64,000 nucleotides of DNA from Caprimulgus europaeus. Lineage: Eukaryota; Chordata; Aves; Caprimulgiformes; Caprimulgidae. Within the stretch, counting starts at the first letter, position 1. The number at the start of each line of letters is the position of its first letter. Positions 11,204 to 25,545 of this stretch are shown here, in pieces. The notes below the pieces were generated by a model. It did no database searches. It saw only the letters and a list, made by a program, of their open reading frames with translations, and had not been told where the DNA came from. The position numbers were made by a program, and so were the translations under genes. The DNA lies in contig OU015535.1 of assembly GCA_907165065.1 (NCBI GenBank), positions 868,001-932,000 on the forward strand. The letters are read 5' to 3'.

Positions 11204-14200
11204 CAAGGCCTCCCAGATTCTCAGCCAGGCCCAGCAGCAGTGAGGTTTTTTGCCTCCATGTTCTTTCGGGGCCGCAGCTCCGTTGACTCAAAATGTCCCT
11301 TCTTGCCCAGGGCCTCTCCCCCCACATCCCTCCCGCCGTCTTCCTCTCCTCGGGAGGGTGCTGAGGCTGGGACTTTGGTACCGCAGGTGAGAAGAGCTGA
11401 AAACATTGTAAGCTAATGAATTATTAAGATGAAGAGTGGAGGGGGTGGAAATAAATCAGTTTAGTTCTTGCACACGGTGGATCTGCAACAAGTTCCCTAC
11501 TGAGGCGAGGTGTTTAAACTTGTGCTGAAGGGGAAATGGCTCGCTCTAAAATACAGTGGTTCCAGTTTCGGGTTTTATGAAGGTGAGGGTTTTGCTCAGC
11601 ATTTCCCAAATGAGCTTTTGACTGAATGTAGAGTAATTAATTCCTTACTCCGTAACGGAAAACTCTTCCAGTTTCTGGGATCAGAAGCACTGATCTGACA
11701 GCTCTTCATTTAAACTTCTTATTTTAAGGGAGAGCCTCTCTTTTCTAATAACAACAATTCACACAGGAGCTGGGATCCGTGGTGATCTTGCACCGACACC
11801 AAGGCCACGGTTTCAAAGCTTGCAGAATAACATCTCTGTGTACAGCATTCGTGATTTACGATGGTTTCTCTCTGTGTAGATTGAAACACAAGACACTGGA
11901 AAAACAAGCCCGGGGATGAAGCTGCAGTTTTCAGAGTCGCTTGCTGGCTTTCCCGCTAGGGAGGGAAGAGCAGCGGGAGTGAAGTGCATATTATTGTAAA
12001 TTACTTTTGTGTGTAGAAGAATATTATGCAACCTTTAGAGTTGCACCCTTGCTCACTAGCAGCAGCTTCACGTTACTGGTTTTTTGTACTGCCCTTTTGG
12101 CAGATTAGAAAAATTCTGGCGGGGTGGCAGCCCTGGAGTAAAGGTGACTCTCGAAGGAGCTCAGAAGGTGACTTTGGGCAAAGTTTCTCCCAGTTTTATC
12201 AGCGGGGTGGGAGTTGCTGTTGCTCCCCCGTAGCGCCCTGCTCTCCCGGCCAGACCCATCCTGGGAGGAGCGCGTTCCCTGCGGCTCCCTGCTGGCAGCG
12301 GGGCAGGCGGTGGGTTCAGCCTGGTTGGCAGTGGAAGTCCCACCCCGCGGTGCCCTGGCCGTGCTGGGGGAAGCGCGTGTGGAACGAGCTGGAAGTGGAG
12401 GCGAAGCTTGTTCTTGCAGGGCACGTCAGGCTCTGCTGAACGCGGTGGCTTGGGCTTGGCACTTGGGTAAAGTGAAGAGGTTGTGGCTCTGTCTGCTGTA
12501 GTGATGCGTTTTCCTGGTCAGCGTAGAAGCAAAATTGTGTGTGTGCTTTGGATATGAATGATGGTGGGAATTTGAATGATTGGAAAACCATTCTCCAAAA
12601 AAACCTTTTTTTTTTTTTTTTTGTAGCTACGAAATACTTTAAACAAATCCTTTAAACAAAAAGTTTTGGGGACTGTGCAGTGAAGATATTTTTACCTTGA
12701 TCTGGTTGCAGATGCATTGTAAATCTTTCTTAATTTGTCACTGAGAATTAGAGATCATTAGTAAAAGCAATGAATGGGGTAAAATAAGAAATTATTTTTG
12801 CTTTAATGTGTTAAACTGGATGCTTTGCAGTATTGAAATGCATAGTACAGAACAGGAAGTCAGCTGGTTTGATATCAGTAGGAATTTGGTATCTGTAATA
12901 GTCTTGTGGCATGTTGAGCTGGCTGTCTTTAAACGCACGCTGTCCCAGACTGAGTGGTTCCTTTCTGCTGCAGTGCACTACAGCTGAGTTGCCACGTTTG
13001 ACAACGGTGTCACCTGTAGCACTTTGTTTACTTTCAAGCTTAGCTGCAGCATTAGCTCCTTTACGGTTTCTCAGTAATATGCCTTATTCTTAATCTCTGG
13101 AAACAGTTTTAGGAGTGAGAGGGACTCAGGATACCCAGACCCTTTTCTCACATTTCAAAAAGCAAAAGGAAACCCCCCGCAGCCGTGATGGGAAGGTTCG
13201 AGGGGCGGCTGCTGGCCTGCGTTAGGTCAGCACTGGGAGCCGGCACGTGCGCGATGCCGAGCACTGGTGTGTGTGGTGGGGAGGGTTGGTTGCTGTTGGG
13301 AAGGCTCCTGTCGCTGAGGCACCACTGTGCCTGTCCCAGTGCACTGCTTCCCTGAGCTGGTCAGCTGTCCTGAGGATGGAAAGGGTATGAGCCATTCCCA
13401 TTTGGTGCTTCATCTGTGCAGCTCTTGAGAAACTGTTTTTGATTGATTCATTTTCAGATGAGGAAGTGTATTTCATGGTTATGGTGGTAACACGTATAAT
13501 ACTCGTCAAATATACCGTTGAAATTAAATCACATTCCTTTTCAGGTTTTCTTCTTCTCTTACACAATTCATTCTTTTTCTAAATCTGCTTTATTACATAT
13601 ATCTTTCTTTTCTTAAACCTTACTCCAGTTTTATTCAACTTCCCCCTCATGCTCACTTTCTAGCAACCCTCCTGATAGGCAAAGAAGAAATGCATCTTGG
13701 AAGGTGTGATTTTTAATTTTTTTTTATTTGCATGTATGGGTGATTTTTTTTTTCAGTTTGTGTATGCATAAGACAGTTGCCAAATTGTGTTTTCTTGCTT
13801 TGTTTTGAGAAGGTGGGTTTGAGGCTGCTGATTAACTTTAAATACGAAACTGATTTTCATATTTTCAGGAAGCATTTGAGTCTCCAGTGGAAGGCTTCTG
13901 TGCAGAGCTAGGAACTGGCTATGAATTTAATCTACTGTGGTAATTAGAGGGGAATAAAAGAGTAATGTCTTCCACCCAGAACAATTATAAATCACTTGCA
14001 GATGGGTTCAGCAGGATGTAAAAATAACAGGTTCCTCCAAGTTATAACAAATATCCTACGGGCTCTTAGATTAATTGTGACCTGGAATTTTTCTGTTTGG
14101 GGGGGTGGAATAATTCTTAAAATAAACTTTTATGCAAAGCAGGTTTGCTAAAATGTAAATATTTAAGCAGTGGAGATCTTAACATCTTTAATACTTTGGT

Positions 14201-16525
14201 GAGACTTGGTTTTATTCTCAGTATTTAAATGTGCATGTGTCTCTTTACTTGGACAGGATTCTCTCTTTCTGGTCCAGCATCATTAATGTTTGCACAAGAT
14301 TTAGACTTGAAAATGATTCTGAACTCCTGGCTGTGATGTCCCTCCTCCCTGGGCTGATTCTGAAGGGTGCACATTGCCTGGGTATCTACAGCTGCATCTT
14401 TGGCCCCTCTCCTTTTGTGGGAGCTCTCAGCTACTTGTCCCACTCTCGTAGAGTCTTATGTTGCAGGTTACCTGTACCTGGGTAAACACAGCTCTTTTCC
14501 CTGTGACAGTTCAATTATTTGAACTAAATTTCAATTTAGTATTACCCAAATATCCTGCAGTTCCGTGCTCAGGCTTGCTGTGGCAGCTGGCTCTGTAAAA
14601 TGGGGAGGGAGGGAACTGGAGGCTGTGGAGGCAGAGGGAATAGTTCATCGTAGATCAGAGCGGGCCGCCCCGAGTTCCCTCTTGGATTGTCTGCACACCC
14701 ATGTCCCACCTGGTTCTGCAGAGAGTTCTTACGTTGTTTTTTAATAGACAGTCTGTGGTTGTCATGCATGCAGAGGTTTTGATGTTAGATATATGTACAT
14801 AATATAAATTATCTACCCTTAATAAAAAGAACATCTAGGGGATTTTCCTAATTTAATGCATGTGAAGTCTGCAGGGGGGTGGCAAAGGCTCAGTTGCCCT
14901 CCTTGAGTTAATAACTGTATAAATCTGATGGGTGGAAATTTCTCCAGAGGTGCTGACAGTCTCTTCCAGCTCTGTGTGCAGCGGGCACGTGTTGTGCTAG
15001 CTGACAGTCTCAGTCTAATTATTAGAAAATGAACATGCTCGTTTTTCTCACAAACAGGAATAAATTTCAAAAGCACTCTGATGCAGACCATAACATTTTC
15101 TTAAGACTATAAGGTGGTAGCATTAGCAGTGGAGAGACCTTAGTGAGCTGGTTATTGATCTCAGGAATTGCTCAGAGAGCGAGGTCCTGGCTGTTGAGCT
15201 GCTCCGGGTTTTGCTGGAAAGGGAACATCTTGTGAAGCGACACGGGAAGATGCAAAATCTTACAGACCCCACCGGAAGACCATAATTCAGTCCCAGGTTC
15301 AGAAAGTATAAGGCATGAGTAGAAAAGGAAGAGTTGCTCTAAGCTTGCTGTTGAACAGAAGCTCTTTGCTGGGAGGTGGGTGACTGTGAGACTGTTTGGG
15401 TGCAGGACCCTCGCGCATCTTCTGCAGGGGTTCGGCTGCAGAGGAAATGAACAGCATCACTGGCACTGCCGCTGCAGTTACTCATGCGTTCTGTGGAGGC
15501 TGGAGCTAATAGTTTTGCACCAGGCTATTTTGGGATAGCTTGGTATCTACATTGTTGTTAGAATTGAATACTTGCTGAGGGTAGGTTATGCCAACACCCA
15601 GCCTCTGTGGGGTTTTCTGAATCGCTGAACGTTTGTTAGGGGTGTAGATGGTAAAAGCACGAGGCATCAGAAGCACTCAGCTCGCTTTATTGTTGTGTGC
15701 TTGTATGCAAACTGGAGTTGTAACGGTTCCTGATGGTGTAGGATTGCAGGGCTGTAGGTACTAACCTGTCATCATGGGTTTTTTTGTTTCAGCATAATCT
15801 TGATAAGAAAGGGTTGCTGTTATATTTCCGATGGTAGGAATTGGCCCATGTCCCCTGCACAACATGTCTGTTCTAGTCATCTGATTGCCATAGCCTAAAA
15901 TATGTGCTTTGCTAGGCAACCTGAGTTGAGAGGTGAAGTTTGGGCTATAAACTTGAAGCAGTTTGCACCATCAGAGGCAGCTGTGTGTAAATGAATAGGC
16001 TGAAAGTGGAAAGAGGGAAAAACTTGGTTTAAAACAGCAAGGTAGTCTTTTGAAAGGTCAAGAAAGTCACCTCTGTTCAGCTGGGGTTGTGGCTGTTTCT
16101 TTTAAAACAGGGGGGGCTGCAAAACTTTCCAAGTGATGATGTGATTGCTTTTTAAGGGGGCATCTTGGCTTGCTGAGCTGCTTAAGTATCCACAGCCTGA
16201 AGATGTTTCCCATGAGTTAATACAGACATTGGTACGGTAATACACTTAGAGTTTGAGCGTTGCTGCTAATAAACAGTTACTTCAGATGGGTGAGAGGGAC
16301 GCTGCCACTTGGTGTGTAGGCTTCTAGACCTTTGCATTGTGTTTCTGAGTGCTCCTCACATCCTGTCTGCCTGTGCTGTGTCACTGGGTATTTTTAACGA
16401 CTTTAAACACACTGCGTTTCAAATGCACGCCTGGAGTTTCTGAAAGGCCCAATCTATCGTAATACAGGTGAGAAATCAGTGCTGCCATTTAACACTGTAG
16501 CTAATTACTCTGTCTTCCCCTCCAG

Positions 16526-16772
16526 GTTGCACAGAGCATTGAGGATCATCATCAAGAAGTGATTGCTTTCTGCAGAGAAAAAGGTTTCCATGGTTTGGTT
16601 GCATATGACTCCGATTATGCATTGTGCAACATCCCTTACTACTTCAGTGCCCATGCCCTAAAACTGAGCCGAAATGGGAAGAGTCTCACAACAAGCCAAT
16701 ACCTAATGCATGAAGTTGCCAAGCAACTGGACCTGAATCCAAATCGCTTTCCTATTTTTGCTGCTCTTTTAG
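16526..16772 (+). CDS. FAM120A: FAM120A exon 2 (residues 159-241)
   Basis: Continues the PIN-like domain. It contains the pair Asp186/Asp188 in AYDSDYAL, which aligns with the third acidic pair of FEN1-type enzymes. The stretch before it (VAQSIEDHHQE) replaces the usual Glu-rich XPG-I motif. The exon ends in LLG at residues 239-241, where FEN1 has LLGSDY. Acceptor tccag at 16521-16525 and donor gtaagt at 16773 are strong. It has 247 bases and ends in phase 1, so the Gly codon is completed by exon 3. Confidence 0.97.
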
Positions 16773-17463
16773 GTAAGTGAAGTGATAAAACAACTCGGTG
16801 CTGCCAGTCAGACTTGGGATTTCAGTTTCCATTGAGTGTTTTAAAGCACGCGTGTCTAATTTGGCAGAGCACCCAGGGAGAGCCGTCCCTTTGTTCAGAC
16901 ATTCCTGCTGTGCCTCAGGTGGGCTGGATGCCTTTCTGTGAGGCCAGACATGCCCAATTTGTAGAGACCTGCGAGCGATGCAAATTGTGGCTGTCTAGAA
17001 ACAAGAGTAGAAAGTGAGAATCCTGCAGAGCTCTGCCTAGCCAGAGTGTTCTGGGTGGAGGTGGGGAGGGACTCGGGACAGTTGTGGTTCTACCGGTTTT
17101 GGTCTTATATAGTACATGAGCTCTGGTTTCAATAATGCACTTTCCAGACTGGGAAAGCATGTGTCTGTCCTGGTTTGTGTTCTACCTAAAAATAACATGT
17201 ATGGAGTGAAGATGTTTGGATTGCAGGGGTTTTTTTTCCCCCTCAGAAATTGAATAAATGAGACAGCATGTCAGCTGCAGCAGAAATATATTATATTATA
17301 CTGTATAACTGAGTGAAACTCCCCGTTTCTGAAAGCACAGGCAACCAGTGTCTTTACCATTCCATGAGTTTTATTTGGATAGTTTCTTAGCACTCCTGGT
17401 TTTAATGCTAAATGGTATAGTGTCTTTAAGGAGCAAGGACTTCAGTTTCACATCTCTGCTTGT

Positions 17464-17512
17464 GTACAATTTTTTTACAATTGTAAAAATTGTAAAAATT
17501 TTTTACAATTTT
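17464..17512. repeat. AT-rich nested inverted repeats
   Basis: Two overlapping palindromes share sequence. One is centred on caattg near 17480 and has 14 paired bases with a two-base bulge. The other has 11-base arms (aattgtaaaaa and its complement) around one spacer base. This is probably simple-sequence expansion. Confidence 0.65.
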
Positions 17513-20500
17513 AATATACTGTATTTCCACAGCAGTGATAAAGAATAGCTGTTGTACTCTCTCAGATGGAGGAGTTAATCACTGATAAAGTTCACTCCAA
17601 TAAATTGATTTAGAACAGCATTCTGACTTCTTTTTGGATAAATAAGCACGGAGCAACCACGTTCTTGTCATACTCAGCAAATAAATTAAGAAAACTGGAT
17701 TTTACTTCCTCACTGATTTTGTGATTTAGTATAAGTGCATGATAGAAGGATAAAACTCCTTGTGCATGAGAGAGGCTATGCATTATTGCTTTAGCATACT
17801 AATAGTTTAGTAGTCTTTAATATTAAATATTTTCTAGTCCAGGCAGGTACCTGCCATGTTAAGAAGTAAAGAACCAATGCATCTGGCAGTAGAAAGCCCC
17901 AAGTATGTGACTGGTTGAAGTTGGTTTTTGTTAGTGGGTGTTTTTTTGTGTCCAGAGTGGTTACCTGCCCGCGTGGCTCTGCGCAGCAATGGCAGGTGAC
18001 TGCCTGAGCGGCAGTTTGAGACAAAAACTCTGTGTACAGTTGCAGGACAGACTACTACTGCTAGGCTTTGTTTTGGAGTCTATAAATAAGTTGTTGCATG
18101 CCAATTCAGTGAGTAAGAATTACTGCTTGAAAAGCAGTTTCACAGTTGCAGATATGCTGTATGGAGTTGGTGTGAATTGCAGGTGAATGACATCGATTTA
18201 ACTCGTCACAGAATTGAGTTTGCCACAGAGCCAGCTGAGGCATTGCTGGGTTCAATGGGGGGTGAGAAATAACCGGGTACATTTTCTTCAGGTTTTGCAG
18301 TTTTGTGCAAGAAGCTCTTCAATATTTTTCTGTCTTGATGTCTTACCTGACAGAGTATTTTTCAGCTTGCTCTTAGGAGAAAGAAGCTTGAGAACATTTC
18401 ACATGATTGCTAGGGAGATATTCTGTAGCTTTTTTCTTTTTTTCCAAATTAGTACAAAGGTTGAAAAAAACCAGTTCAGCTACAAGTTTAGTTCTGTGTA
18501 TTCTTCTGCATTTCTTTTGTGTGTGTGCTCAGCATGAGTAAGCAGAATAAAGTTTATGGAAGTCAGGGTTAGAACAGAAGATACTTGCAATGAGGGTTTT
18601 TTAATAGTGAATATTACAAAAGCTAAGTATTTGGTGATAAAATAATTATTATATAAGCTTACAACAAACAGATACTGTTTGACTTGAAGTGCTGGCAGCA
18701 TTTGTTTAACTTGGGAACATAATCACTTCAGGTTTTTAATAAAATATTACACTCATATAGGCACATAGTTGTGTTGTGTGGCATATGCTTAAAGCAAGGT
18801 AGGTGATTCAGACGTGAATTTGTATATTTTAGTTAATATCTGAGGGCTTGTCTGGCTTCACAGGTCATTCTGTCCTTCCTCCTGTGGCCTCTTTGGGTCT
18901 CTTCTGGACCTGATAAGTAGAATGAAGAAAATCACAATGGGAAAGACTAAGTGAGCGCTCCATTACATGGGAAGGCATATGAATGTGTTACATTGCTCTG
19001 CTGTTCTGGGTATGTCAGTGTAACTCCCATGCTGGTGCTTTGTGTAGGAATAAATTAATGTATTCTGAAATAGTGGTAGTTCAGCTGCTGGTTCAATGTT
19101 TACAATTGCAGAAGGCCACAGCTATCACAATAGCTGTATCAGGATTCAGCTTTAGGTCTGCAAATCTGTTTCCCTTGTAGAGGGAAAATGCAAACTTCTT
19201 TGTTTTCACATACTTTCTTGTCATTAATTCTCAAGGGTCAATTTGGGGATCCTGAAAAGAGAAAAAAGTTTTGATTGATTGAGCCAAACATTCAGCAACA
19301 CCAAACTGATCAATTCAAAAAAGCATTCTCAATTATTTGGGGTTGAGTTATGTTCAGGTATAAAGGCTCTGCTGAAGTATTCCAGCAAAGTCTTTTTCTG
19401 ACTGTACCAGCTAGGCAAACCTTCAAAGATGACTTTCTGAGAAGGTTATGTGTACACTGTGCTTGGCTGGTTTGGTTTACAGCTTCTTCTTTCTTACAGA
19501 TTTTCATGCTGAAGGGTTTTGTAGTTCCAGCTTTATAATATAAGGAGTGTCCTTGTCATGAATAGTTGAAATGTGGCCAAGACACTGTGTCCTCCGAGAG
19601 TGTGCTCTTAAAAAAAGTTCTGTCCTAATTGCTGGTGATGAGACAGGGAGTTGATTTGAGTTCTTTTGTAAATTTTGACTCAGAATGATTGTTAAAAAAA
19701 CCCAACAAAACAACCTCAAGCTTCAGCAGTAGAAAAACAAACACAGTGTGAGGTATAAGGCTGTAATTCAGTGAACTCTTTAGAAAGGGCAGTAGCTTCA
19801 ATTAGTATCTAATTGCTTAAAAAAACATAAGGCATACACTATAATAAGCCATTAAAATGGGAAAAATCAATATATGTTGAGGTTGTTCAGCCAGGTCAAG
19901 GAAGAGAGGTTGCTTATGTAATGTTGATCTCTTTCCCACTGTGACAGTACTTTGTGTGTTTAGTTATGTAGCCTCATTCTCTTTCTCAGTAAAACTTTAG
20001 AACTACCTAAGGTAAGTACAGGCATCACTTCTTGTTTGGACTACAGAAGACACTGCTGCACTTCAGCATCCTGAATTCTACAGTTCAGTGTGTGGTGAGA
20101 ATTGATCAAATGGTCAGACCATCTAATGTGTGTGTTCAAGGGGGTGGAATTAACTGAAATGACAGATGCAGACCAAACAAGACTGAGGTTTTGGTGGAAG
20201 GGAGCGAAGCTCTGACTATTTTAAGAGGTAATCTTAGCATCTGCAGGAGTTATTGTTAGTTATCAGCAAAACTATCGAGTAGTCTGGCTGTCATTGATTT
20301 TTTCAGACCTACATTATAGAGGCTGTATAATCCTACCTTGATTAGATGAGTAAGAATGTGGCTGTTACATCAGAAAGATTCAACAAGTCTGTATGAGTTT
20401 AAAGTTTATCTCTGAATTAATAAAGATTATGATGTCTCCTGGCTGGAGATCTCAGCAGTAGGTGAAGTATTGATTGGACACGAACACCTCCCCTCTCTAA

Positions 20501-20790
20501 GAGGGCATCTACCAGTCAGGCAGGGGGACAGCTTTCTTGGTTTTTGTGTGTTAAAGAGCATTATTTTACAATATAATATTAAGAAAGTCAACAGTTGTCA
20601 TATTTCGAGAATCATATCCTTAAGTTTTGTACCAGAAGTGTAGCCACACATTCTGTTCAGTTCTTTGTGTAAGTTTGGATCCACCAACACTGAACTCTGT
20701 CAGTGGTTGATCAGTTAGTCTTTCATTAATTCAGATGTTTGAAATACTTCCTAGTAAGAAGTTTTTCAGGTTTCTTTCTGAGTGTGATGT

Positions 20791-21136
20791 CACAGAATCC
20801 CAGAACTGCCTGGATGGGAAAAGCCCTTTGAGCTCATCAAGTCCAACCATGAACCCAACACTGACCAGTCCCCACTGACCCATGTCCCTCAGCACTGTGT
20901 CTGCACGACTCTTCAATCCCTCCAGGGATGGGGACTCCACCACTGCCCTGGGCAACCCCTTCCAATGCCTCAGAACCCTTTCAGCAAAGAAATTCTTCCT
21001 CACATCCCATCTCAACTGCCCTGGGCACAACTGGAGCCCATTTCCTCTTGTCCTGTCCCTTGGTCCTTGGTTGAACAGACCCACCCCCACCTCTCTCCAC
21101 CCTCCTTGCAGGGACTTGGACAGAGCCAGAAGGTCC
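20791..21136 (-). mobile_element. CR1 LINE fragment, 3' end
   Basis: The minus strand reads the CR1 reverse-transcriptase C-terminus and 3' UTR, ending at 20791 in the CR1-type tail (ctgtga on the minus strand). The 5' end is lost near 21136, as usual for truncated CR1 insertions. It shares a subfamily with the copies at 33853-34066 and 60658-61248, with nearly identical wording over the common part. Confidence 0.9.
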
Positions 21137-21819
21137 TTCGGGGGTGGGGGGGAAAGAAAAGAAAAAAAAATTAAGTGATCCTCATTTGGTTGAAGAGCTT
21201 GGGAAATGTTTTCTGTTCATTGACACAACTGCATCATTTCCCAGTTTCTCTGATGCTGCCAGCCCAGGCTCCCACTTGACCTGGTCAGGTCAGCAAAAGA
21301 AACTTGAGGAACTGGGAATCTGCAGAGTGTCATCGGGGTGCCCGCGTTCCTGAGGGTCAGGTACATCTGCTGGTGGTCTGCTGCGTGACCCACGCTGCGT
21401 GACGGAGCAGGGGCAGCTCTGGTGGGCATCAGTAACTGCTCGTGCTGGGGTGCAGGGGGGGGTTACCTGCTTGTGTCTGAGAGCAGCAGAGTGTGTTCTT
21501 ACCCTGTTGCACCTGCATTAGGAAACCCTGTTGAGGTTCCCCTGGCAGGCCAGGCCAGGCCAGGCTGACACCACGTGTTTTGGCTGGCTCTGGTTCATGG
21601 AAGAGTGCTCCTCACACAGAAGGAAGTGTCCCTGGCTGCAGCTGCAGCATGCTAATTAGGTTTTCCTGGAGTAACAAAAGATGTCTGCAAGGTTAGTCTC
21701 TCCCTGTTACTCCTGTTGGTCAGGAGTTGAGGGCTGACTCCAGATTTGTTTTACTGCATACAGAGACAGTGTGTAACGTTTTCTGGTGTGCCTAAATACC
21801 ATTCTGCATTATGTTCTAG

Positions 21820-21902
21820 GTAATCATATTCTACCTGATGAAGATTTGGCTTCTTTTCATTGGAGTTTACTTGGTCCAGAACATCCACTAGCTTCACTTA
21901 AG
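21820..21902 (+). CDS. FAM120A: FAM120A exon 3 (residues 241-268)
   Basis: Short 83-base exon reading (G)NHILPDEDLASFHWSLLGPEHPLASLK, which matches FAM120A. It covers the position where FEN1-type enzymes carry the last metal-binding Asp, here Asn242-His243. The acceptor is ttctag at 21814-21819. It enters in phase 1 and ends in phase 0, followed by donor gtacac at 21903, a weaker donor than most in this gene. Confidence 0.96.
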
Positions 21903-24900
21903 GTACACATTTGCTATAACTACGAACAATTAAGCTAAAATCAATCATCATGGTTAATCAGGGCGGTGTAATGGGTTGATTCACAGCAGCTCTGCAAGGC
22001 TCCATCACGCTCTGGTGTCTCAGTCCCTTGCTGTTGACTGCAGAGGATACCTGGGGTGATTAGCCTGATGAGGCTAAACTTAGCCTTTGTGATCCCCCTC
22101 AGTGCCCTTCAGCTTCATGAGCCTCATAACTTCAGTGTGGTTTGGCTTTGAGAATGTATTTGTAAGAGGAGAATTTTTTGTGTAGTCATGTTTCTTCAAC
22201 TGTCAAAAATAATTAGCTGAATGTCTTCCTACCATTATTTTATTTTCTACTGATATGAGTTTGTGTCTAATAGTCAGTTTTATGTGCTTCTTAAAGGGTA
22301 AATATGCTAGAGAACAGGATGCAGAAGAAAGCTAACATGGTCTTCAGTGGATTTTAATATTTTTTTTGAGACAAGTAACTCATGTTTGATGCTCTTGGTT
22401 TGCAGTATGTCTTGTTCTGCTGCTTCACCACACTTGCTTTGTGCATCTGCCAAGTAGACAGCTATAAATGGGAAACTGGGCACACCAGAGAGTGGGATAA
22501 TAGTGACCTTTCGTTCTCTCTGCCACGACAGACCTATCTTTTTCCCTGTCTCTGAAGGTGTACCATGCAGCAAATTAGTTTGGTTTTTGTAAATTTATCT
22601 GTAAGACTGTTTTGTTATATCTATGACAAAAATAGGTGGGGTTTTTTTCCCCTTCTGTTGCAAAAGTTTATTAAGCATTGAAAAATTGTAACTTATTTTG
22701 CTGAAGGTAGAATTTAAAAACAGATTCAAGATTTTCAGCAGTGTTTAAGGCTTGCATGGGCATTACTTAGTGAGCAGCTGTGACAATTTGATGTTGCCCT
22801 CATCCCCTGTTTTGCTGCTGCTCCTGTGTTTAGGAAGGTAAGTGTCAGCACACACAAAACAAAATATGCATGCATGTTTGCTACTTCCTTGTAAAACCTG
22901 AGGTGGAAAAGTGAAAGACTGAAAGAATGTGCCTGTATTTTTATTTTTTACCAAAAAGGTTAAAGTGTAGATCATCTCCCAGAGTGACTGGTGACTTTCC
23001 AATGTCAGAATACTTTTCTGTGTTTTAGGCTGAGCGGGCTTGTTCTGCAGCCAGTTCAGAATGTGACTTCAGACACCTGGGCCTTCTGAGAAGCCTTTTC
23101 AGTACATACTGACTGACTTGACTAGAGTGAAAATTAAACATTTGTCATCTTTCCTTCTATAGGTTTACATTTTCAGTGGAAACACTAACTGGGCTTTGTA
23201 GCTGGCATCCTAAGGAAGTGAAACTTGTTTCCTTACAGCCTCACTGGGCTGTCTCAGGCAGTCCTCCCTGTGTTTATTTAATCTGGTGGTCAATGTTAAT
23301 CAGATTTGAAAGCAGTTCCCATTTGGCTGTTGCAGGCACAGTGAAAACTGATACACTGTTATCAAGTGAAAAGCACCCAAATTAGTGCCCTTGCTGAGGG
23401 AAAAGGCTAGCACAGCACAGGGTTTGTTTAATTGCACAACAGCTTGCTGGCCAGTTGTTAACACACAGCCCCAGACTAACCACGGCATTTCTGTCTCCTG
23501 GCTAATAATGATGTCAAAGGGAGGGAAAGAAGAAGGGCTAAAGCAACAAGGACACAAGTCTACAGGAAACCAATATTCTTTAATTACTGGTCATGGAAGA
23601 ACATAGTTTGTTGGTTTTTTTTTCCTTCAGTTTGAGCAGTGCTCATGGATTGAAATTGTAACTTGTTTCAGTAGCTCATTAATTCAATTTAATTCATTTG
23701 ACATGCTAGTATGTTAGTAATGTCATTACCACTCTCTGTAGAGACCTCTTCTCTTAACTGTAGATGTGCAGAAAGCAATATATCCTTAAAAAGCTGGAAA
23801 ACATGTTTATATTAGCCACAAGCTTGATAGCAAGAAGTAGTTTCAGAGCAGTTACAAAAAGTGCAAGCTGTCATGAGAACTGGAAATGGAGTGGGGGAAG
23901 TTGGTGTGATTGCCCAGGACACTACCCCTGGCCTATATTTACAAACTTTGCTTAATTCCATCTGTTCAGAGCCACTATTGAGTGTTCTCCATACTCAGGA
24001 ACCTCTAATTCCACACCTCATTCAAATCAGGATTTAGAAAACTTCTCATTGTGTAAAGAATTTAATCCTTTGTATCTAAGACAGTGTGGTGTTGAGCATT
24101 AAAGCAAACAGATTCGGTTCCCAGTGGCCTGATCTGTTGCTTGTTGGTGGGAGCTGTGACAGTTAATAATGCACAATTTGTTTTCTGCTTTCTTTCTCAG
24201 TCTTTTGTTATGACACAGCAAAATGGTTGCTCTTCCTACAGGAGAAGTTTTACCAGTTCACCAGTTAAAAAGTGTAGCTTAGAAAAGAAGCTAAGATAGA
24301 AAATTGGTGTTTCTGCTCAGGTGTCAACTTAGTGAGGTGAAAAAAAGCAAAACTGAGGAATCTGTGTGTCTTTAATAAAGAGAGACATGAGAGTGTTGGG
24401 TTCATTTAGGAACAGCTGAGTAGAAATGGGGAAAAGGAAGGGAGATGGATACCTGAATGAAGAATGATTATACATTACATCATTTCACATTGAGATGGAG
24501 ATCAGGACACCCTCTTTACATGCTGGATAAAGTGCCATGCCTTTCAGGGGACACCAGCAATGACCATCAGCTCAGCAAAGCTGGTAAAGTTCTGTGGACA
24601 AACAGAAATGGAGATATTTGAATTGCTGTTTCTGTGAAAGGGGAAAAGAATCAAAAACTGACACTGCAAGCTGTTCTGAATCAGGGACAGAAAAATCCCC
24701 TAGATAATGCCTCTAATAAATATGTAGACCTGTGCTTGTTCCTGTTAACTGACTGAGAGCAGAGTTCACTGAAATAACCACCTGACTCAGAATTTAAAGG
24801 ACTTGATACACTTCCTGAGTAATAATTTGACTGCTAGACCTTGTTTGGAACCTAGCATTATCCTACTTTTTATTTGTGTGCTTTGGGATTTATCTTTAAG

Positions 24901-25545
24901 ACAGAGATAATGTGGTTCTTTATTCTGGGAAAGCTTGTTGCAGCATGGAGCTTCAAGATCAGTATATAATACCAACAGTGTGATATTAGGAGGGCAGTTC
25001 CTTATCTCAGGGATGAATTAGTATCTATTAGGAAGCACGTACCACCAAAGAAGGGCTGAGTCTTTATTCACAAGGTAACTTTAGAAACAGCTCTTAAAGC
25101 AATCTCTCTTTTTGGAAAAGAAGAGTGTGCAGGGAAACTTGAGATTGCCATCTTCATTTTGCAGTGGATCATCGTCCCGTTGGGGTGCTTCTGAAGGGAT
25201 GGATTCCTTGGACTGTGTTTGGCAAACTCTTGATATTCCCACCTTCATATTCCCACCATTCAATATTCCACATCTGGTTTTACCTGGCAAAATGAGTTAG
25301 CTAATCTCCCTTGGTTGTTTCATCCCAGTAGAGAGGCAAAGAGAGATGCTTCCATGAAGCAATCCAGAATGTGCAGGTTGGGCTCCTTCCCTGAATTGCT
25401 CTAGGAAATTCCTGTATTCCTCTGTTGACTTCAGAGGTGGCTGCCAGAGGGAGAGTGATGTGCTAAGTGGGTGCTTAGGTAGTTCGCTGCTGCTCAGGTG
25501 GTGCTCTTCAGGTTTGTCTGGGGTTTTTTTTGATGCTAAGGGTCA

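Larger units (their letters stand above)
16773..21819 (+). other. FAM120A: Intron 2 (5.0 kb)
   Basis: GT-AG intron. It contains an AT-rich inverted-repeat cluster near 17464-17512, a CR1 fragment at 20791-21136 and a short GGCCA pentamer run near 21546-21568. No other feature is recognised. Confidence 0.85.

Noticed and set aside
12606-12623. T-run considered as the tail of a retroposed insertion
   Set aside because: No flanking duplication or recognisable body beside it.
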